Positions 1 through 8,887 of a DNA stretch of 64,000 bases are shown piece after piece. The first letter of the stretch is position 1; each line of letters begins with the position of its first letter. The stretch covers positions 274,611 through 338,610 of the forward strand of contig NZ_BAZK01000005.1 in NCBI RefSeq assembly GCF_001310815.1, given 5' to 3'. A model generated the notes under the pieces. That model was not told the DNA's origin. It did not search any database and was given only the letters and a program-made list of their open reading frames with translations. Position numbers and translations under genes: made by a program. Source of the stretch: Pseudovibrio denitrificans JCM 12308 (GTDB taxonomy: Bacteria; Pseudomonadota; Alphaproteobacteria; Rhizobiales; Stappiaceae).

Positions 1-1
1 T

Positions 2-2476
2 TCTTCTGAGGCGTTGATAGAGGACCTGCTGGCTGGCCCTACCAACTCACTTAGTAACGCAAACCAACGCAAAGGCGGGGAAGAGCTGTCGCTGGAGCGC
101 TATAAGCAGTTGTTTTCTCAGCTGCCTTTGGCAGTGCGTGCGGGGATTGAGGAACGCTGGGGTGCGCCAGAGGATGATCCGCATGTTTGGGGCGGATCTT
201 TCCAGCTGGCGCTCAAAACATATGGCAATGTCACGGTCGGTATCCAGCCAGCACGCGGCTATAACATTGATCCTAAAGAGACTTATCACGATCCGGCGCT
301 GGTTCCGCCGCATCATTACCTTGCCTGGTACATGTGGCTGCGTGACAGCTTTGAGGCGGACGCACTTATCCACCTTGGCAAGCACGGGAATCTGGAATGG
401 CTTCCGGGAAAAGCCCTAGCCTTATCAGAGGCTTGCTATCCGGAGGCGGTGATTGGGCCGGTGCCAAACATCTATCCTTTCATCGTCAACGACCCCGGTG
501 AGGGTTCTCAGGCAAAGCGACGGTTATCCTCGGTGATCATTGATCATCTTACCCCTCCGCTGGCCCGCGCTGAGAGTCACGGTTCCGCTCTGGAGCTGGA
601 AGCGTTGCTGGACGAGTATTACATTGCAGCCGGTGTGGACCATCGCCGCCTGAAAGCGCTTGGAAAAGAGATACTTGGCGTTGCCGCCCGTGAGGGTATG
701 GACAAGGATATCGGGCTGACATCTGACATGGATGAGGACACCCGTCTGGCGCGGCTTGATGCTTACCTTTGTGACCTGAAAGAGCTGCAAATCCGGGATG
801 GGCTACACATTCTGGGGCAGTCTCCCACTGGCGATCAACGGGCTGAGTTGCTGGTGGCTTTGCTGCGCGTGCCGCGTGGTGAAAAGCCTCATGAGAACAG
901 TTTGTTACGTGCACTTGCTGAGGATTTGAAACTGGTGGAGTTTGATCCGTTGGATTGTGCTTTTGAGCAGGCATGGGAAGGTGCGCGGCCAACCGTTCTG
1001 CTGGAGCTGGTGGAGGCTCCATGGCGCAGCTGTGGGGATACGGTTGAGCGGCTGGAAGCGCTGGCACTGGAGCTGGTTTCTGGTGCGCGGGCGGTTCCTT
1101 TTGCGTTTACAGCGACTTCTGCGGTGTTGGAGGCGTTGGAGTACGAGATCGCGCGCAATGTGGATGCGTCTGGATCTGCTGAGGTGGAGGGGGTGTTATC
1201 CTCCCTTGCAGGCCGGTTTGTCCCCCCTGGACCATCTGGTGCGCCGTCCCGTGGTCGCCCAGACGTGCTGCCAACCGGGCGTAACTTTTATTCTGTTGAC
1301 GTTCGCTCCGTTCCTACAAAGGTCGCTTGGAAGCTGGGTGAGCGCAGTGCTAGCGCTTTGATACTACGTCACTTTCAGGATCACGGTGAGTGGCTGCAAA
1401 GCATCGCCATGAGCTGCTGGGGAACGGCAAACATGCGCACCGGCGGGGATGATATCGCTCAGGCACTGGCTCTGATCGGTGCCCGTCCGGTGTGGGAAGA
1501 GGCATCAGGCCGCGTTACCGGATTCGAGATTGTTCCACTTTCTGAACTCCAGCGCCCCCGGGTTGACGTAACCCTCAGAATATCCGGGTTTTTTCGCGAT
1601 GCTTTCCCGCAACTCATACATCTGTTCGATGCTGCCGTTGCTGCGATCTCAGAGTTGGATGAACCGGAAGATGCCAATCCACTGGCGGCGCGATGCCAAG
1701 CTGAGCTTTGGGGATTACTGGCCAAAGGTGTTGAAGAGGGGCAGGCCCGCAAGCGGGCGTCTACCCGGATTTTTGGCAGTAAACCGGGGGCTTATGGTGC
1801 TGGCCTGCAGGCTTTGATTGATGAGAAGCTGTGGGATAAGCACGCAGATTTTGCGGAGAGTTTCCTTGAGTGGGGCGGCTATGCCTATGGCCGTTCGCAG
1901 GACGGCGAGCACGCCAAAGAAGATCTGGTCACCCGCCTTTCTCAAGCTGATGCAGTGGTTCACAATCAGGACAATAGAGAGCACGATCTCCTTGATTCTG
2001 ATGACTATTATCAGTTCGAGGGCGGTCTGGCGGCGACGGTTGAAACGCTGAAAGGCGATGCCCCGCACATCTACCACAACGACCATTCCCGCCCTGAACG
2101 TCCTGTCATTCGTACGCTTTCGGAAGAAATCGGGCGGGTTGTCAGGGGGAGAGCTGCCAATCCAAAATGGATCGCCGGTGTTATGCGTCACGGGTATAAA
2201 GGTGCTTTTGAGATGGCGGCAACGCTGGATTATCTTTTTGCTTTTGGGGCGACAACCAATGCTGTTTCGCACCATCATTTCGATCAGCTCTATGATGCAT
2301 ATCTTTATGATGATGAAGTGCGGGATTTTATTGCGGAGAAGAATTCCGCAGCGCTTTTGGAAATGACCGAGCGATTTTTAGAGGTCATTCAACGAGATAT
2401 GTGGGTGCCGAAACGAAACAGCGCCTATGATGATTTGTTAGAGTTGCGACGCGCGCTCATGGATGGAGGGGAATAA
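2..2476 (+). CDS. cobN: Cobaltochelatase subunit CobN (C-terminal ~825 residues, 5' end outside the window)
   Basis: This is the large subunit of the ATP-dependent aerobic cobaltochelatase, which inserts Co2+ into hydrogenobyrinic acid a,c-diamide together with CobS and CobT. The frame is open from the first bases, so the gene begins upstream; full-length CobN is about 1250-1280 residues. Recognisable family blocks include ALIHLGKHGNLEWLPGKA, the GPVPNIYPFIVNDPGEG stretch and a C-terminal NPKWIAGVMRHGYKGAFE block. The stop lies 1 nt before the cobO ATG, and cobO and cobQ follow on the same strand, so this is the head of a cob operon. Near the visible start, residues encoded by 55-74 (NANQRK) come from a dispersed repeat also found elsewhere in the window; they look like an in-frame insertion in a variable region. 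Identity is very secure. Confidence 0.95.
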   Translation, partial: SSEALIEDLLAGPTNSLSNANQRKGGEELSLERYKQLFSQLPLAVRAGIEERWGAPEDDPHVWGGSFQLALKTYGNVTVGIQPARGYNIDPKETYHDPALVPPHHYLAWYMWLRDSFEADALIHLGKHGNLEWLPGKALALSEACYPEAVIGPVPNIYPFIVNDPGEGSQAKRRLSSVIIDHLTPPLARAESHGSALELEALLDEYYIAAGVDHRRLKALGKEILGVAAREGMDKDIGLTSDMDEDTRLARLDAYLCDLKELQIRDGLHILGQSPTGDQRAELLVALLRVPRGEKPHENSLLRALAEDLKLVEFDPLDCAFEQAWEGARPTVLLELVEAPWRSCGDTVERLEALALELVSGARAVPFAFTATSAVLEALEYEIARNVDASGSAEVEGVLSSLAGRFVPPGPSGAPSRGRPDVLPTGRNFYSVDVRSVPTKVAWKLGERSASALILRHFQDHGEWLQSIAMSCWGTANMRTGGDDIAQALALIGARPVWEEASGRVTGFEIVPLSELQRPRVDVTLRISGFFRDAFPQLIHLFDAAVAAISELDEPEDANPLAARCQAELWGLLAKGVEEGQARKRASTRIFGSKPGAYGAGLQALIDEKLWDKHADFAESFLEWGGYAYGRSQDGEHAKEDLVTRLSQADAVVHNQDNREHDLLDSDDYYQFEGGLAATVETLKGDAPHIYHNDHSRPERPVIRTLSEEIGRVVRGRAANPKWIAGVMRHGYKGAFEMAATLDYLFAFGATTNAVSHHHFDQLYDAYLYDDEVRDFIAEKNSAALLEMTERFLEVIQRDMWVPKRNSAYDDLLELRRALMDGGE
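55..74 (+). repeat. Dispersed AACGCA repeat, copy 1 (inside cobN)
   Basis: Twenty bases here are identical to 18855-18874, and 16 of them recur reverse-complemented at 45269-45284. The unit is AACGCA repeated at 10-bp spacing (56-61 and 66-71). In this copy it is translated in frame within CobN. Confidence 0.75.
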
Positions 2477-2477
2477 C

Positions 2478-3106
2478 ATGGTAACGAAGACAGACATGAG
2501 TGAAGCAGATCTGGACGCCCGCCACGCGGAAAAGATGCGCAAGAAGAAGGCGGCGCGCGACAAGATCATGGCGACGAAAACTATCGAGAAGGGTTTGCTG
2601 ATCGTCCATACGGGAAAGGGGAAAGGCAAGTCCACCGCCGGTTTCGGCATGATCTTCCGCAGCTTGGTCATGGACACAAAGTTGCTGTTGTTCAGTTCGT
2701 GAAAGGCCGTTTAGAGACCGGCGAACGCATGGCGCTGGACCGTTTCTCCGATCTTGTCACCATCAAGCGTATGGGTGAAGGCTTTACGTGGGAAACACAG
2801 GACCGCCAGCGGGATATCTCTGCTGCGCGTGCAGCGTGGGATGCGGCGAAAGAGCTTATCAGCTCCCGTGAACACAAGATGGTTTTGCTGGATGAGCTGA
2901 ACATTGTATTGCGTTACGAATACATACCGCTTGAAGAGGTGGTTGCGTACCTGCGTGATGAAAAGCCTGAGGATGTTCATGTGGTTATCACTGGCCGTAA
3001 TGCCAAGGAGGAGCTGATCGAGATTGCGGATCTCGTGACCGAGATGGGGCAGATCAAGCATCCGTTCCGCTCTGGCGTGAAGCCGCAGGAAGGGATTGAG
3101 TTTTAA
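2478..3106 (+). CDS. cobO: Cob(I)yrinic acid a,c-diamide adenosyltransferase CobO (single-base frameshift)
   Basis: This enzyme transfers the adenosyl group of ATP to the cobalt of cob(I)yrinic acid a,c-diamide. The ATG at 2478 follows GGAGGGG in the end of cobN. The N-terminus has the basic HAEKMRKKKAARDK segment, and the P-loop reads HTGKGKGKSTAGFGM. The reading frame breaks near 2665: continuing after SL requires GHGHKVAVVQFVKGR, obtained by adding one G to the GG at 2666-2667. The remainder (about 2669-3106) contains the usual DELNIVLRYEY and VVITGRNA blocks and ends HPFRSGVKPQEGIEF, as the family does. Total length of about 210 residues is normal for CobO. The shift is more likely a base-call error than a real lesion, because both halves are fully conserved. 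It sits between cobN (1 nt) and cobQ (3 nt). Confidence 0.9.
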
Positions 3107-3109
3107 GTC

Positions 3110-4588
3110 GTGCTGTCACCAGATAAGAGAATAAGAAAACCAGCCCTGATGATACAGGGCACGGGTTCCAACGTGGGCAAAAGCGTTCTTGTGGCCGGAC
3201 TGGCCCGCGCTTTCACGCGTCGTGGCCTTTCCGTTCAGCCGTTCAAACCGCAAAACATGTCTAACAACGCCGCCGTGACCGCTGATGGCGGGGAAATCGG
3301 GCGTGCGCAGGCGCTGCAGGCGCGTGGCGCCAAAGTTGCAACAAGCGTGCATATGAACCCTGTGCTGCTGAAGCCAGAAAGCGACAGTGGCTCTCAGGTG
3401 ATTGTACAGGGTAAGCGGTTTGGAACGTTGCGCGGTGCGGAGTTTGGTCGGCAAAAAGGTACGCTTATCCAGTATGTTGTGGAGAGTTTTGCTGAAGTTG
3501 AATCAAAGGCGGATCTGGTTCTGGTGGAAGGGGCCGGTTCACCTGCGGAGATCAACCTTCGCAGCGGGGATATCGCCAATATGGGGTTCGCGGAGACTGC
3601 TGATATTCCGGTGGTGTTGTGCGGGGATATCGACCGCGGCGGCGTTATTGCCTCGCTGGTGGGCACGCATGCGGTGTTGGTGCCTGATGAGACGAAACGC
3701 ATAAAGTCGTTTTTGATCAATAAGTTTAGGGGTGAACCCTCACTGTTTGATTCAGGCGTAACGGCTATTGAAGATAAAACCGGCTGGCCCTGCAACGGCG
3801 TGGTGCCATGGTTCCCGCAAGTGATGGACCTGCCTGCTGAAGATGCGCTGGACCTTTCAGAGAGTACCAGTCGCGGCAAGCTGAAGGTTGTCGTTCCCGT
3901 CATCAGCCGTATTGCCAACTTTGATGACCTGGACCCGCTTCGAATGGAAGCCGATGTTTCGCTGGAGTTTGTGCTGCCGGGCGAGGTGTTGCCAGCTGAT
4001 GCGGATGTGGTTTTGCTGCCGGGCACCAAGTCCACCATCGGCGATCTGGCCTTCTTCCGGGCTCAGGGGTGGGACATTGATCTTTACGCCCATGTTCGTC
4101 GTGGCGGTCAGGTGCTTGGCATTTGCGGTGGCTATCAGATGCTGGGCAAGACCATAGCTGATCCGGAAGGGATTGAAGGTGAGTCGGGGTCTATTGATGG
4201 TCTTGGTTTGTTGGACGTAGAGACGGTTCTGACACCTCACAAGGAAACCACAGAGAAGACCGGGCGGCATATTCCAAGCGGTGAAGCTGTGACCGGCTAC
4301 GAGATCCATGTGGGGTGGACATCTGGGCCTGACTGTGCGCGGCCTTTTGTTGATCTGGGTGATCATGTGGATGGTGCGATCTCGAAAGACGGCCTGATTT
4401 CAGGTTGTTACATGCATGGCATCTTTGGCTCTGATGCGTTTCGAGCTGCTTTCCTGAAGGGCTTCGGTGCTGCCTCGCAGTTGGGCTATGAGCACCGCGT
4501 GGAGCAAGCTCTCGACGCGTTGGCAGACCATCTGGAAAAGCACCTTGATCTGGATGCGCTTTGGGAGATTGCTCAGTCGCGGGTTTAG
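3110..4588 (+). CDS. cobQ: Cobyric acid synthase CobQ
   Basis: This glutamine-dependent amidase converts adenosylcobyrinic acid a,c-diamide to adenosylcobyric acid (four amidations at b, d, e and g). Length 492 aa fits the family. The N-terminal P-loop-like ATPase domain reads [18 protein letters not shown] and continues [13 protein letters not shown]. The C-terminal class I glutamine amidotransferase domain has the nucleophile Cys in [11 protein letters not shown] and the downstream His in [13 protein letters not shown]. The start is a GTG 3 nt after the cobO stop, so translation is probably coupled. The stop overlaps the stop of the convergent cobD by 3 nt, with no room for a terminator between the two cob transcripts. 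Confidence 0.96.
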   Translation: MLSPDKRIRKPALMIQGTGSNVGKSVLVAGLARAFTRRGLSVQPFKPQNMSNNAAVTADGGEIGRAQALQARGAKVATSVHMNPVLLKPESDSGSQVIVQGKRFGTLRGAEFGRQKGTLIQYVVESFAEVESKADLVLVEGAGSPAEINLRSGDIANMGFAETADIPVVLCGDIDRGGVIASLVGTHAVLVPDETKRIKSFLINKFRGEPSLFDSGVTAIEDKTGWPCNGVVPWFPQVMDLPAEDALDLSESTSRGKLKVVVPVISRIANFDDLDPLRMEADVSLEFVLPGEVLPADADVVLLPGTKSTIGDLAFFRAQGWDIDLYAHVRRGGQVLGICGGYQMLGKTIADPEGIEGESGSIDGLGLLDVETVLTPHKETTEKTGRHIPSGEAVTGYEIHVGWTSGPDCARPFVDLGDHVDGAISKDGLISGCYMHGIFGSDAFRAAFLKGFGAASQLGYEHRVEQALDALADHLEKHLDLDALWEIAQSRV

Positions 4589-5555
4589 ATGAACCACGCG
4601 ACAGTGGCGATGAGTAGAGCAAGCAGGGCACAGGAGATACCCATGAGTTTCAATGAGCCATCGATATCATCTGCATCTGCTGCTTTACGGCCACTGGCGT
4701 TCATGAAGGGATCTTCCACGCGGTACTCTGCATATTGGCGGGGGCCTGCAAGGGCGATGCCCAGTGCTCCAGCCATAGCCGCTTCTGGCCAGCCAGCATT
4801 GGGGGAGCGATGGTTCTTCGCTTCTCTCATAATGGTGGTGAAGGCAGCTTTGTAATGACGGCCTGAGATGAATGCAGAAATCACAATTAGCAGGCCGGAA
4901 AGGCGTGAGGCGGGCAGGTTGATCAGGTCATCAAATCGGGCTGAGGCCCAGCCAAAGTCTTCATAGGTTTCGTTTTTATGGCCGATCATGCTGTCAGCGG
5001 TGTTGACGGCTTTGTAGATGAGTAGACCCGGCAGCCTAACACGGCGAACCAGAAAATGGGTGCGACAACACCATCTGAGAAGTTTTCGGAACACGATTCA
5101 ATCGCTGCTCTGCTGACGCCAGCTTCATCCAGATAATCCGGATTGCGACCGACGATCATAGAGACCTGCTTGCGGGCGTTATCCAGACCGGAGTATCTCA
5201 GTGCATCGCGCACTCTGGCGACATGTTCGTAGAGACTCTTCTGAGCGATCAGCGTCATGCCGATCAAGGCCAGCAGGATGTTGCCCACGAAGCTTCCCTC
5301 CAAAGTCGTTTGGAGGAGGGTGCCTATGATACCTGCAGTGGCAACCAGGCTTAGAAGTGTTCTGACGCCATTCACTTTGCGTCGTTTTGCCGAGAAACTT
5401 GTTTTGTTGTACCAGCTTTCCAATAGGGAAATTTGCTTGCCAAACAACGTGACCGGATGCGGAAGTCTGGACCAGAACCAGTTTGGGTCACCAATCACGG
5501 CATCCAGCAGGATCGCAAGCAGAACGATCCAAAGCGTATCCTCAAAGAACAGCAT
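4585..5555 (-). CDS. cobD: Adenosylcobinamide-phosphate synthase CobD/CbiB (single-base frameshift)
   Basis: This membrane protein condenses cobyric acid with (R)-1-amino-2-propanol O-phosphate. The N-terminal part (5555 to about 5036) has the signature [19 protein letters not shown] and [19 protein letters not shown], then [19 protein letters not shown]. The rest (about 5034-4585) continues [19 protein letters not shown] and the [18 protein letters not shown] block with several membrane segments. The two parts join perfectly if one G is restored to the GG read on the reverse strand at about 5034-5036. Combined length of about 323 aa is normal. The first codons overlap the end of cobC by 14 nt, indicating a cobC-cobD operon. 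A sequencing error is the likeliest cause of the break. Confidence 0.9.
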
Positions 5556-6564
5556 GGTTTTCGATCGCTGACAGAGACTGTTTCAGTGCAACTGTTAACC
5601 TCTGCCGGGCGGCTTTGTCGGCGGGTAAGCCGAGGCGCATCCAGCTTGGAGAGTAGTCAAATATGCGGGTCCAGATGTGCTGCTTTGCCAGTGCTTTATG
5701 CAATGCGTGTGCGTTTGGGTGGTCGATCAGGATGTAAAGATCTGTTTGGCCAACAATTGGCAGGTTCAGCTGTTGCAGAGATGTGCTAAAGAGCTGCATT
5801 TCTGTCTTCAGGAAGGTGCGCATTTCGTCTTGCCAGCGCAGGTCGGAAAGGGCTGCGCTGCCGATATCCAGTGCGGGACCGGAGACGGCCCAGCTGCCAA
5901 GCTGGCTTTGCAGTTTTGCTGTTATCGCTTTTGGGCCAATCAGAAAGCCCAGACGGACACCGGCGAGGCCGAAGAATTTGCCGAAGCTGCGCAGGACAAG
6001 GATTGGCTGGTCATCCAGCTCCGGAATGATTGAGGCATCCGGGTAAAGGTCCATAAACGCTTCATCGACAATCAGATAACCGCCTGCCTTTTGCTGGTTT
6101 TCTGCCAGCTGAAGGAGTTCTTCTTTTGTGAAGATATGGCCATTGGGATTGTTCGGGTTCACCAGCAACAGATGCTGGGTCGAAGCCTTGTGAGCCTCTG
6201 ATGCGGAAATTTTTCGGACTTCAGCGCCGGCCTGTTTCCAGCTTTCTTCGTGAGAAGAATAGGTGGGGCTGACGATTGAGATGGAAGAGTTTGCGCCAAG
6301 CAGAGATGGGAGGGCGGTGATGATCGCCTGTGTTCCCGGTGCTGCTGTGATGCCGCTCTGCGATGGGACGCGGTAAGCTGTTCTTGCGGCTTCCAGAAGA
6401 GCGGTTTCAGCACCCTCCGTTGGCAGCTCTGTCAGGCCGCGCAAGGTGATGTGTTCTGCTGCGGGATAGGCCACGGGGTTGATGCCGGTGGAGAGGTCCA
6501 GCCAGTCCTCAGGCGTACCTCCAAACTGGGCGATTGCCTTAGAAAGATCTCCACCGTGTTGCAT
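5542..6564 (-). CDS. cobC: Threonine-phosphate decarboxylase / aminotransferase CobC
   Basis: This PLP-dependent class I aminotransferase-fold enzyme acts in making the aminopropanol side chain of cobalamin, as a partner of CobD. I chose the ATG at 6564 (MQHGGDLSKAIAQFGG), which matches the usual CobC N-terminus. A longer open frame to 6696 runs into the alkB 3' end and looks spurious. Visible signatures are LDLSTGINP near the start, LLVNPNNPNG before the cofactor-binding Asp region, YLIVDEAFMD, and the Schiff-base lysine in RSFGKFFGLAGVRLGF. It is about 340 aa. cobD follows with a 14-nt overlap. An inverted repeat (6572-6607) lies in the 85-nt leader; I see no cobalamin riboswitch there. Confidence 0.92.
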   Translation of the reverse strand: MQHGGDLSKAIAQFGGTPEDWLDLSTGINPVAYPAAEHITLRGLTELPTEGAETALLEAARTAYRVPSQSGITAAPGTQAIITALPSLLGANSSISIVSPTYSSHEESWKQAGAEVRKISASEAHKASTQHLLLVNPNNPNGHIFTKEELLQLAENQQKAGGYLIVDEAFMDLYPDASIIPELDDQPILVLRSFGKFFGLAGVRLGFLIGPKAITAKLQSQLGSWAVSGPALDIGSAALSDLRWQDEMRTFLKTEMQLFSTSLQQLNLPIVGQTDLYILIDHPNAHALHKALAKQHIWTRIFDYSPSWMRLGLPADKAARQRLTVALKQSLSAIENHAVL

Positions 6565-6571
6565 TGGTCGT

Positions 6572-6607
6572 ACCCCGCTCAAACTTGCTCGTCTGTTGTA
6601 ACGGGGT
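6572..6607 (-). other. Inverted repeat in the cobC leader
   Basis: Arms ACCCCG and CGGGGT enclose a 24-nt loop just before the cobC start. It could be a weak attenuator or the 3' end of the alkB transcript, but there is no U-tract. The B12-box and the conserved core of a cobalamin riboswitch are not present. Confidence 0.3.
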
Positions 6608-6649
6608 GCCCTTGTGAATGCTATGAATCGTTGCGGAATTCTGCCGGTT

Positions 6650-7819
6650 TCAACAGGTGTTGGCAGCAGATACTCCCATTGGTTCATAGCCATCAACGCG
6701 ATTGGTCTTGTTGATGTCGCCGCCAGCCCATTCCAGCACTTTGGGGTCCATGGTTTTGTACCAGAGGGAGGGGATTGCAGCTAAAGCGAAGCAGCCGGGA
6801 TATCCGCTTGGCAGGCTGGGCAGATCAGGGAAGTTTCGCAGCGTTTGGTAGGGGCGCAGCGGATTGGCGTGATGGTCTGAATGGCGTTGCAGATGGAAGG
6901 TGCTGAGGTTTGAAAAAATGTGGTTGGTGTTCCATGAGTGGCGTGGCTGGCAGCGCTCATACTTGCCGTTTTCATCCTTCTGGCGCAGCAGGCCGTAGTG
7001 TTCCACATAGTTGGCCTGTGTGAGGCCATACCAGGCTACAACACTTTGAATAACCAGCAAGAACAGGACCTTCCAGCCGAACAGCGCTGTGCAGATGGCA
7101 AAGACAATCAGGGTGATGACATAGCCTTGCAGGATGTCGTTCTGGAGCGAGAATGTGCTGAGGCTTTTACGATTGAGACGAGCCTTTTCGTTCTGCCAGC
7201 CTCTCACAAACGCGCCCGGGATTTCTCGCAGGGCAAAGGCGTAGATGCTTTCTCCCATGCGTGCGCTTGCTGGATCTTCCGGTGTTGCCACATGCACGTG
7301 GTGGCCGCGGTTATGTTCTATGCAGAAATGGCCATACCCAACCACGGCCAGTGCCAGTTTGGCCAGCCATTGATCTGTCTTGTTGGTTTTATGGCCAAGC
7401 TCATGAGCCAGCATTATTGTGCCAGAGCCAAACAGCCCTTTGCCAAAGGCGAAGAGGACAATGAGCCAGAGTGGAAGATCGTAGGTGCCAACAAGCCAGA
7501 CGCCCGCAAACAGGTTGATCCATGCATATGGCACCAGCCAGCGGACAAGGCGACTGTAATACGGATCTTCCGCCATTTGGGCGAGTACGTCATCGGGTGG
7601 ATTGTAAGGATCTTCGCCGATTAAGGCGTCCAGACCCGGGATTACGATGAAGAAATAAATGAGAGGGATGAAGAGCGTTGCGGTGGCCAGCGTGTAGGCA
7701 TAGAGCGCAACTGTGATCAGTGTGACGCTGCTGCTGGCATAGGCAATCAGCCAGTAATAGCGCTTTGCGTCCTTATATGTGGTGATGTTGCCTGCTTGAT
7801 CCCGTGTTTTGAAAACCAT
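6650..7819 (-). CDS. alkB: Alkane 1-monooxygenase (AlkB)
   Basis: This integral-membrane di-iron hydroxylase oxidises medium-chain n-alkanes to 1-alkanols, using electrons from rubredoxin. The ORF is 389 aa. The N-terminal half has hydrophobic membrane segments. All histidine clusters of the AlkB family are visible: AHELGHKTNK, then CIEHNRGHHVHVATPEDPAS with its diagnostic EDPAS tail, the NYVEHYGLL box and the LQRHSDHHANP box. The start at 7819 is preceded by GGGAGGGA. No rubredoxin gene is in the window. Between the gene and 7860 lies a perfect 17-bp palindrome likely to bind a regulator (separate entry). The gene sits in an accessory stretch between the cob genes and tRNA-Cys. Identity is very secure; the natural substrate range is not. 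Confidence 0.94.
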   Translation of the reverse strand: MVFKTRDQAGNITTYKDAKRYYWLIAYASSSVTLITVALYAYTLATATLFIPLIYFFIVIPGLDALIGEDPYNPPDDVLAQMAEDPYYSRLVRWLVPYAWINLFAGVWLVGTYDLPLWLIVLFAFGKGLFGSGTIMLAHELGHKTNKTDQWLAKLALAVVGYGHFCIEHNRGHHVHVATPEDPASARMGESIYAFALREIPGAFVRGWQNEKARLNRKSLSTFSLQNDILQGYVITLIVFAICTALFGWKVLFLLVIQSVVAWYGLTQANYVEHYGLLRQKDENGKYERCQPRHSWNTNHIFSNLSTFHLQRHSDHHANPLRPYQTLRNFPDLPSLPSGYPGCFALAAIPSLWYKTMDPKVLEWAGGDINKTNRVDGYEPMGVSAANTC

Positions 7820-7842
7820 CGCTCCCTCCCAGATGCTAGGTT

Positions 7843-7859
7843 TACCTTAGGGTAAGGTA
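7843..7859 (-). promoter_or_regulatory. Palindromic candidate operator upstream of alkB
   Basis: TACCTTA and TAAGGTA flank a GGG centre, giving a perfect 17-bp palindrome. Its nearest base is 24 bp before the alkB start codon. The placement and size suit a dimeric repressor or activator such as a TetR- or GntR-type protein. No regulator gene is adjacent, so the cognate protein is unknown. Confidence 0.5.
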
Positions 7860-7914
7860 GCAGCTTTTTGGGTAAAGCGAAACTGTGTTGTTTGGCGAGA
7901 GGGATTGGCGCTGA

Positions 7915-8758
7915 TTACGCGACAGGTTCTTCTTCAACCGCTGCCGGTTTGATGATGTCGTCCATCGGCAGGGTCTTGGACCACGTTTTGTAGCGCTTTT
8001 CCAGTTCGTCGTAGTTTTCTTCGCAGCCCACGCGGAAATCAGGAAAATTGGGACCGCGCAGCCATTCGCCCCGTGCGTTTCCCTTCAGCATCCAGCCATT
8101 GCCAGAGGAGAGGAAAAGGGTGGTGTTGAGGCTGAGGGCCTTGAACAGCTTGCGGGTGGCGACACCATGTTTTTTCAAGATGACATCCAGCTTGATAGCT
8201 TTGATCTTCCATGGTGTCAGCTTGATTGGTGCAGGCTTGCCGGCTTCAACAACAGGAATAACCTCCGGCAGTTCCAGCCGTTCAAGGGGATAGAACTCCT
8301 TGAAGTTGCCAGCAGGTGACGCGCGGTCCGGGTTTGGCAGTTTGGGGCGATACCAGTTGACGGTGCTTGGGCTTTTGGAGGTTTCGCTCTCAATCTCAAT
8401 GATTTGCAGCTGCAAAATGTTGCAGACAGGCTGGAAATCCAGATTTGAGCCTTTCGGGATCAGGATCGCTCTGCAATCCGGGCCGGGTTTATCGGCCTGA
8501 TAGGCCGTTTCAGCGGACTGTGAGATGACTTTGGCATTGAGACGCAGTTTGGCTTCTATGCCGACTTGAAAGCCATCTGACTTTCTGACGAGAAGGATAT
8601 CCCAATTGCCCCATTCAGTAGGCGATCCATTCCTCTGGTAGTTTGCTGATGAAATGGGCGCACATCTCGTTTTCTGAGGCAAACTCCGCCTTGCGCCGCC
8701 TCTTTTTTCGGCGTGCGGGTGCAGAGCGTTTTTTTGATGTGTCAGTTATATCGCTCAT
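7915..8758 (-). CDS. Uncharacterised protein with PD-(D/E)XK nuclease-like motif (single-base frameshift)
   Basis: I do not recognise a named family. The ATG at 8758 opens MSDITDTSKKRSAPARRKKR, a very basic N-terminus, and continues to FISKLPEEWIA. The frame then shifts near 8621 (one extra base in the GGC there) into TEWGNWDILLVRKSDGFQVG. The segment WDILLV followed by GIEAKLRLNAKVISQ is the D...ExK layout of PD-(D/E)XK phosphodiesterase folds, with a following AILIPKG strand. The C-terminal half (about 130 residues) has lysine-rich helical text and ends in an acidic tail. The corrected length is about 280 aa. Such proteins occur as restriction-like or phage-type nucleases, but activity here is inferred from motif shape only. 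Neighbours (alkB and phyH-like) give no functional clue. Confidence 0.65.
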
Positions 8759-8887
8759 AGAAAGCTGCCCCTTAAATCAGCCGTGCTGCAATCGCATGCC
8801 ACTTGAGTTTAATTGGCAAATGCTTGCGCGGAAACGCAGAGTACCGGGTACTGCACAGGTTCTGTGGTGTTTGAGGTCGTGAAGGGG

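Noticed and set aside
6565..6649. Cobalamin riboswitch before cobC
   Set aside because: Only a simple hairpin is present; the B12 box and conserved core are missing.
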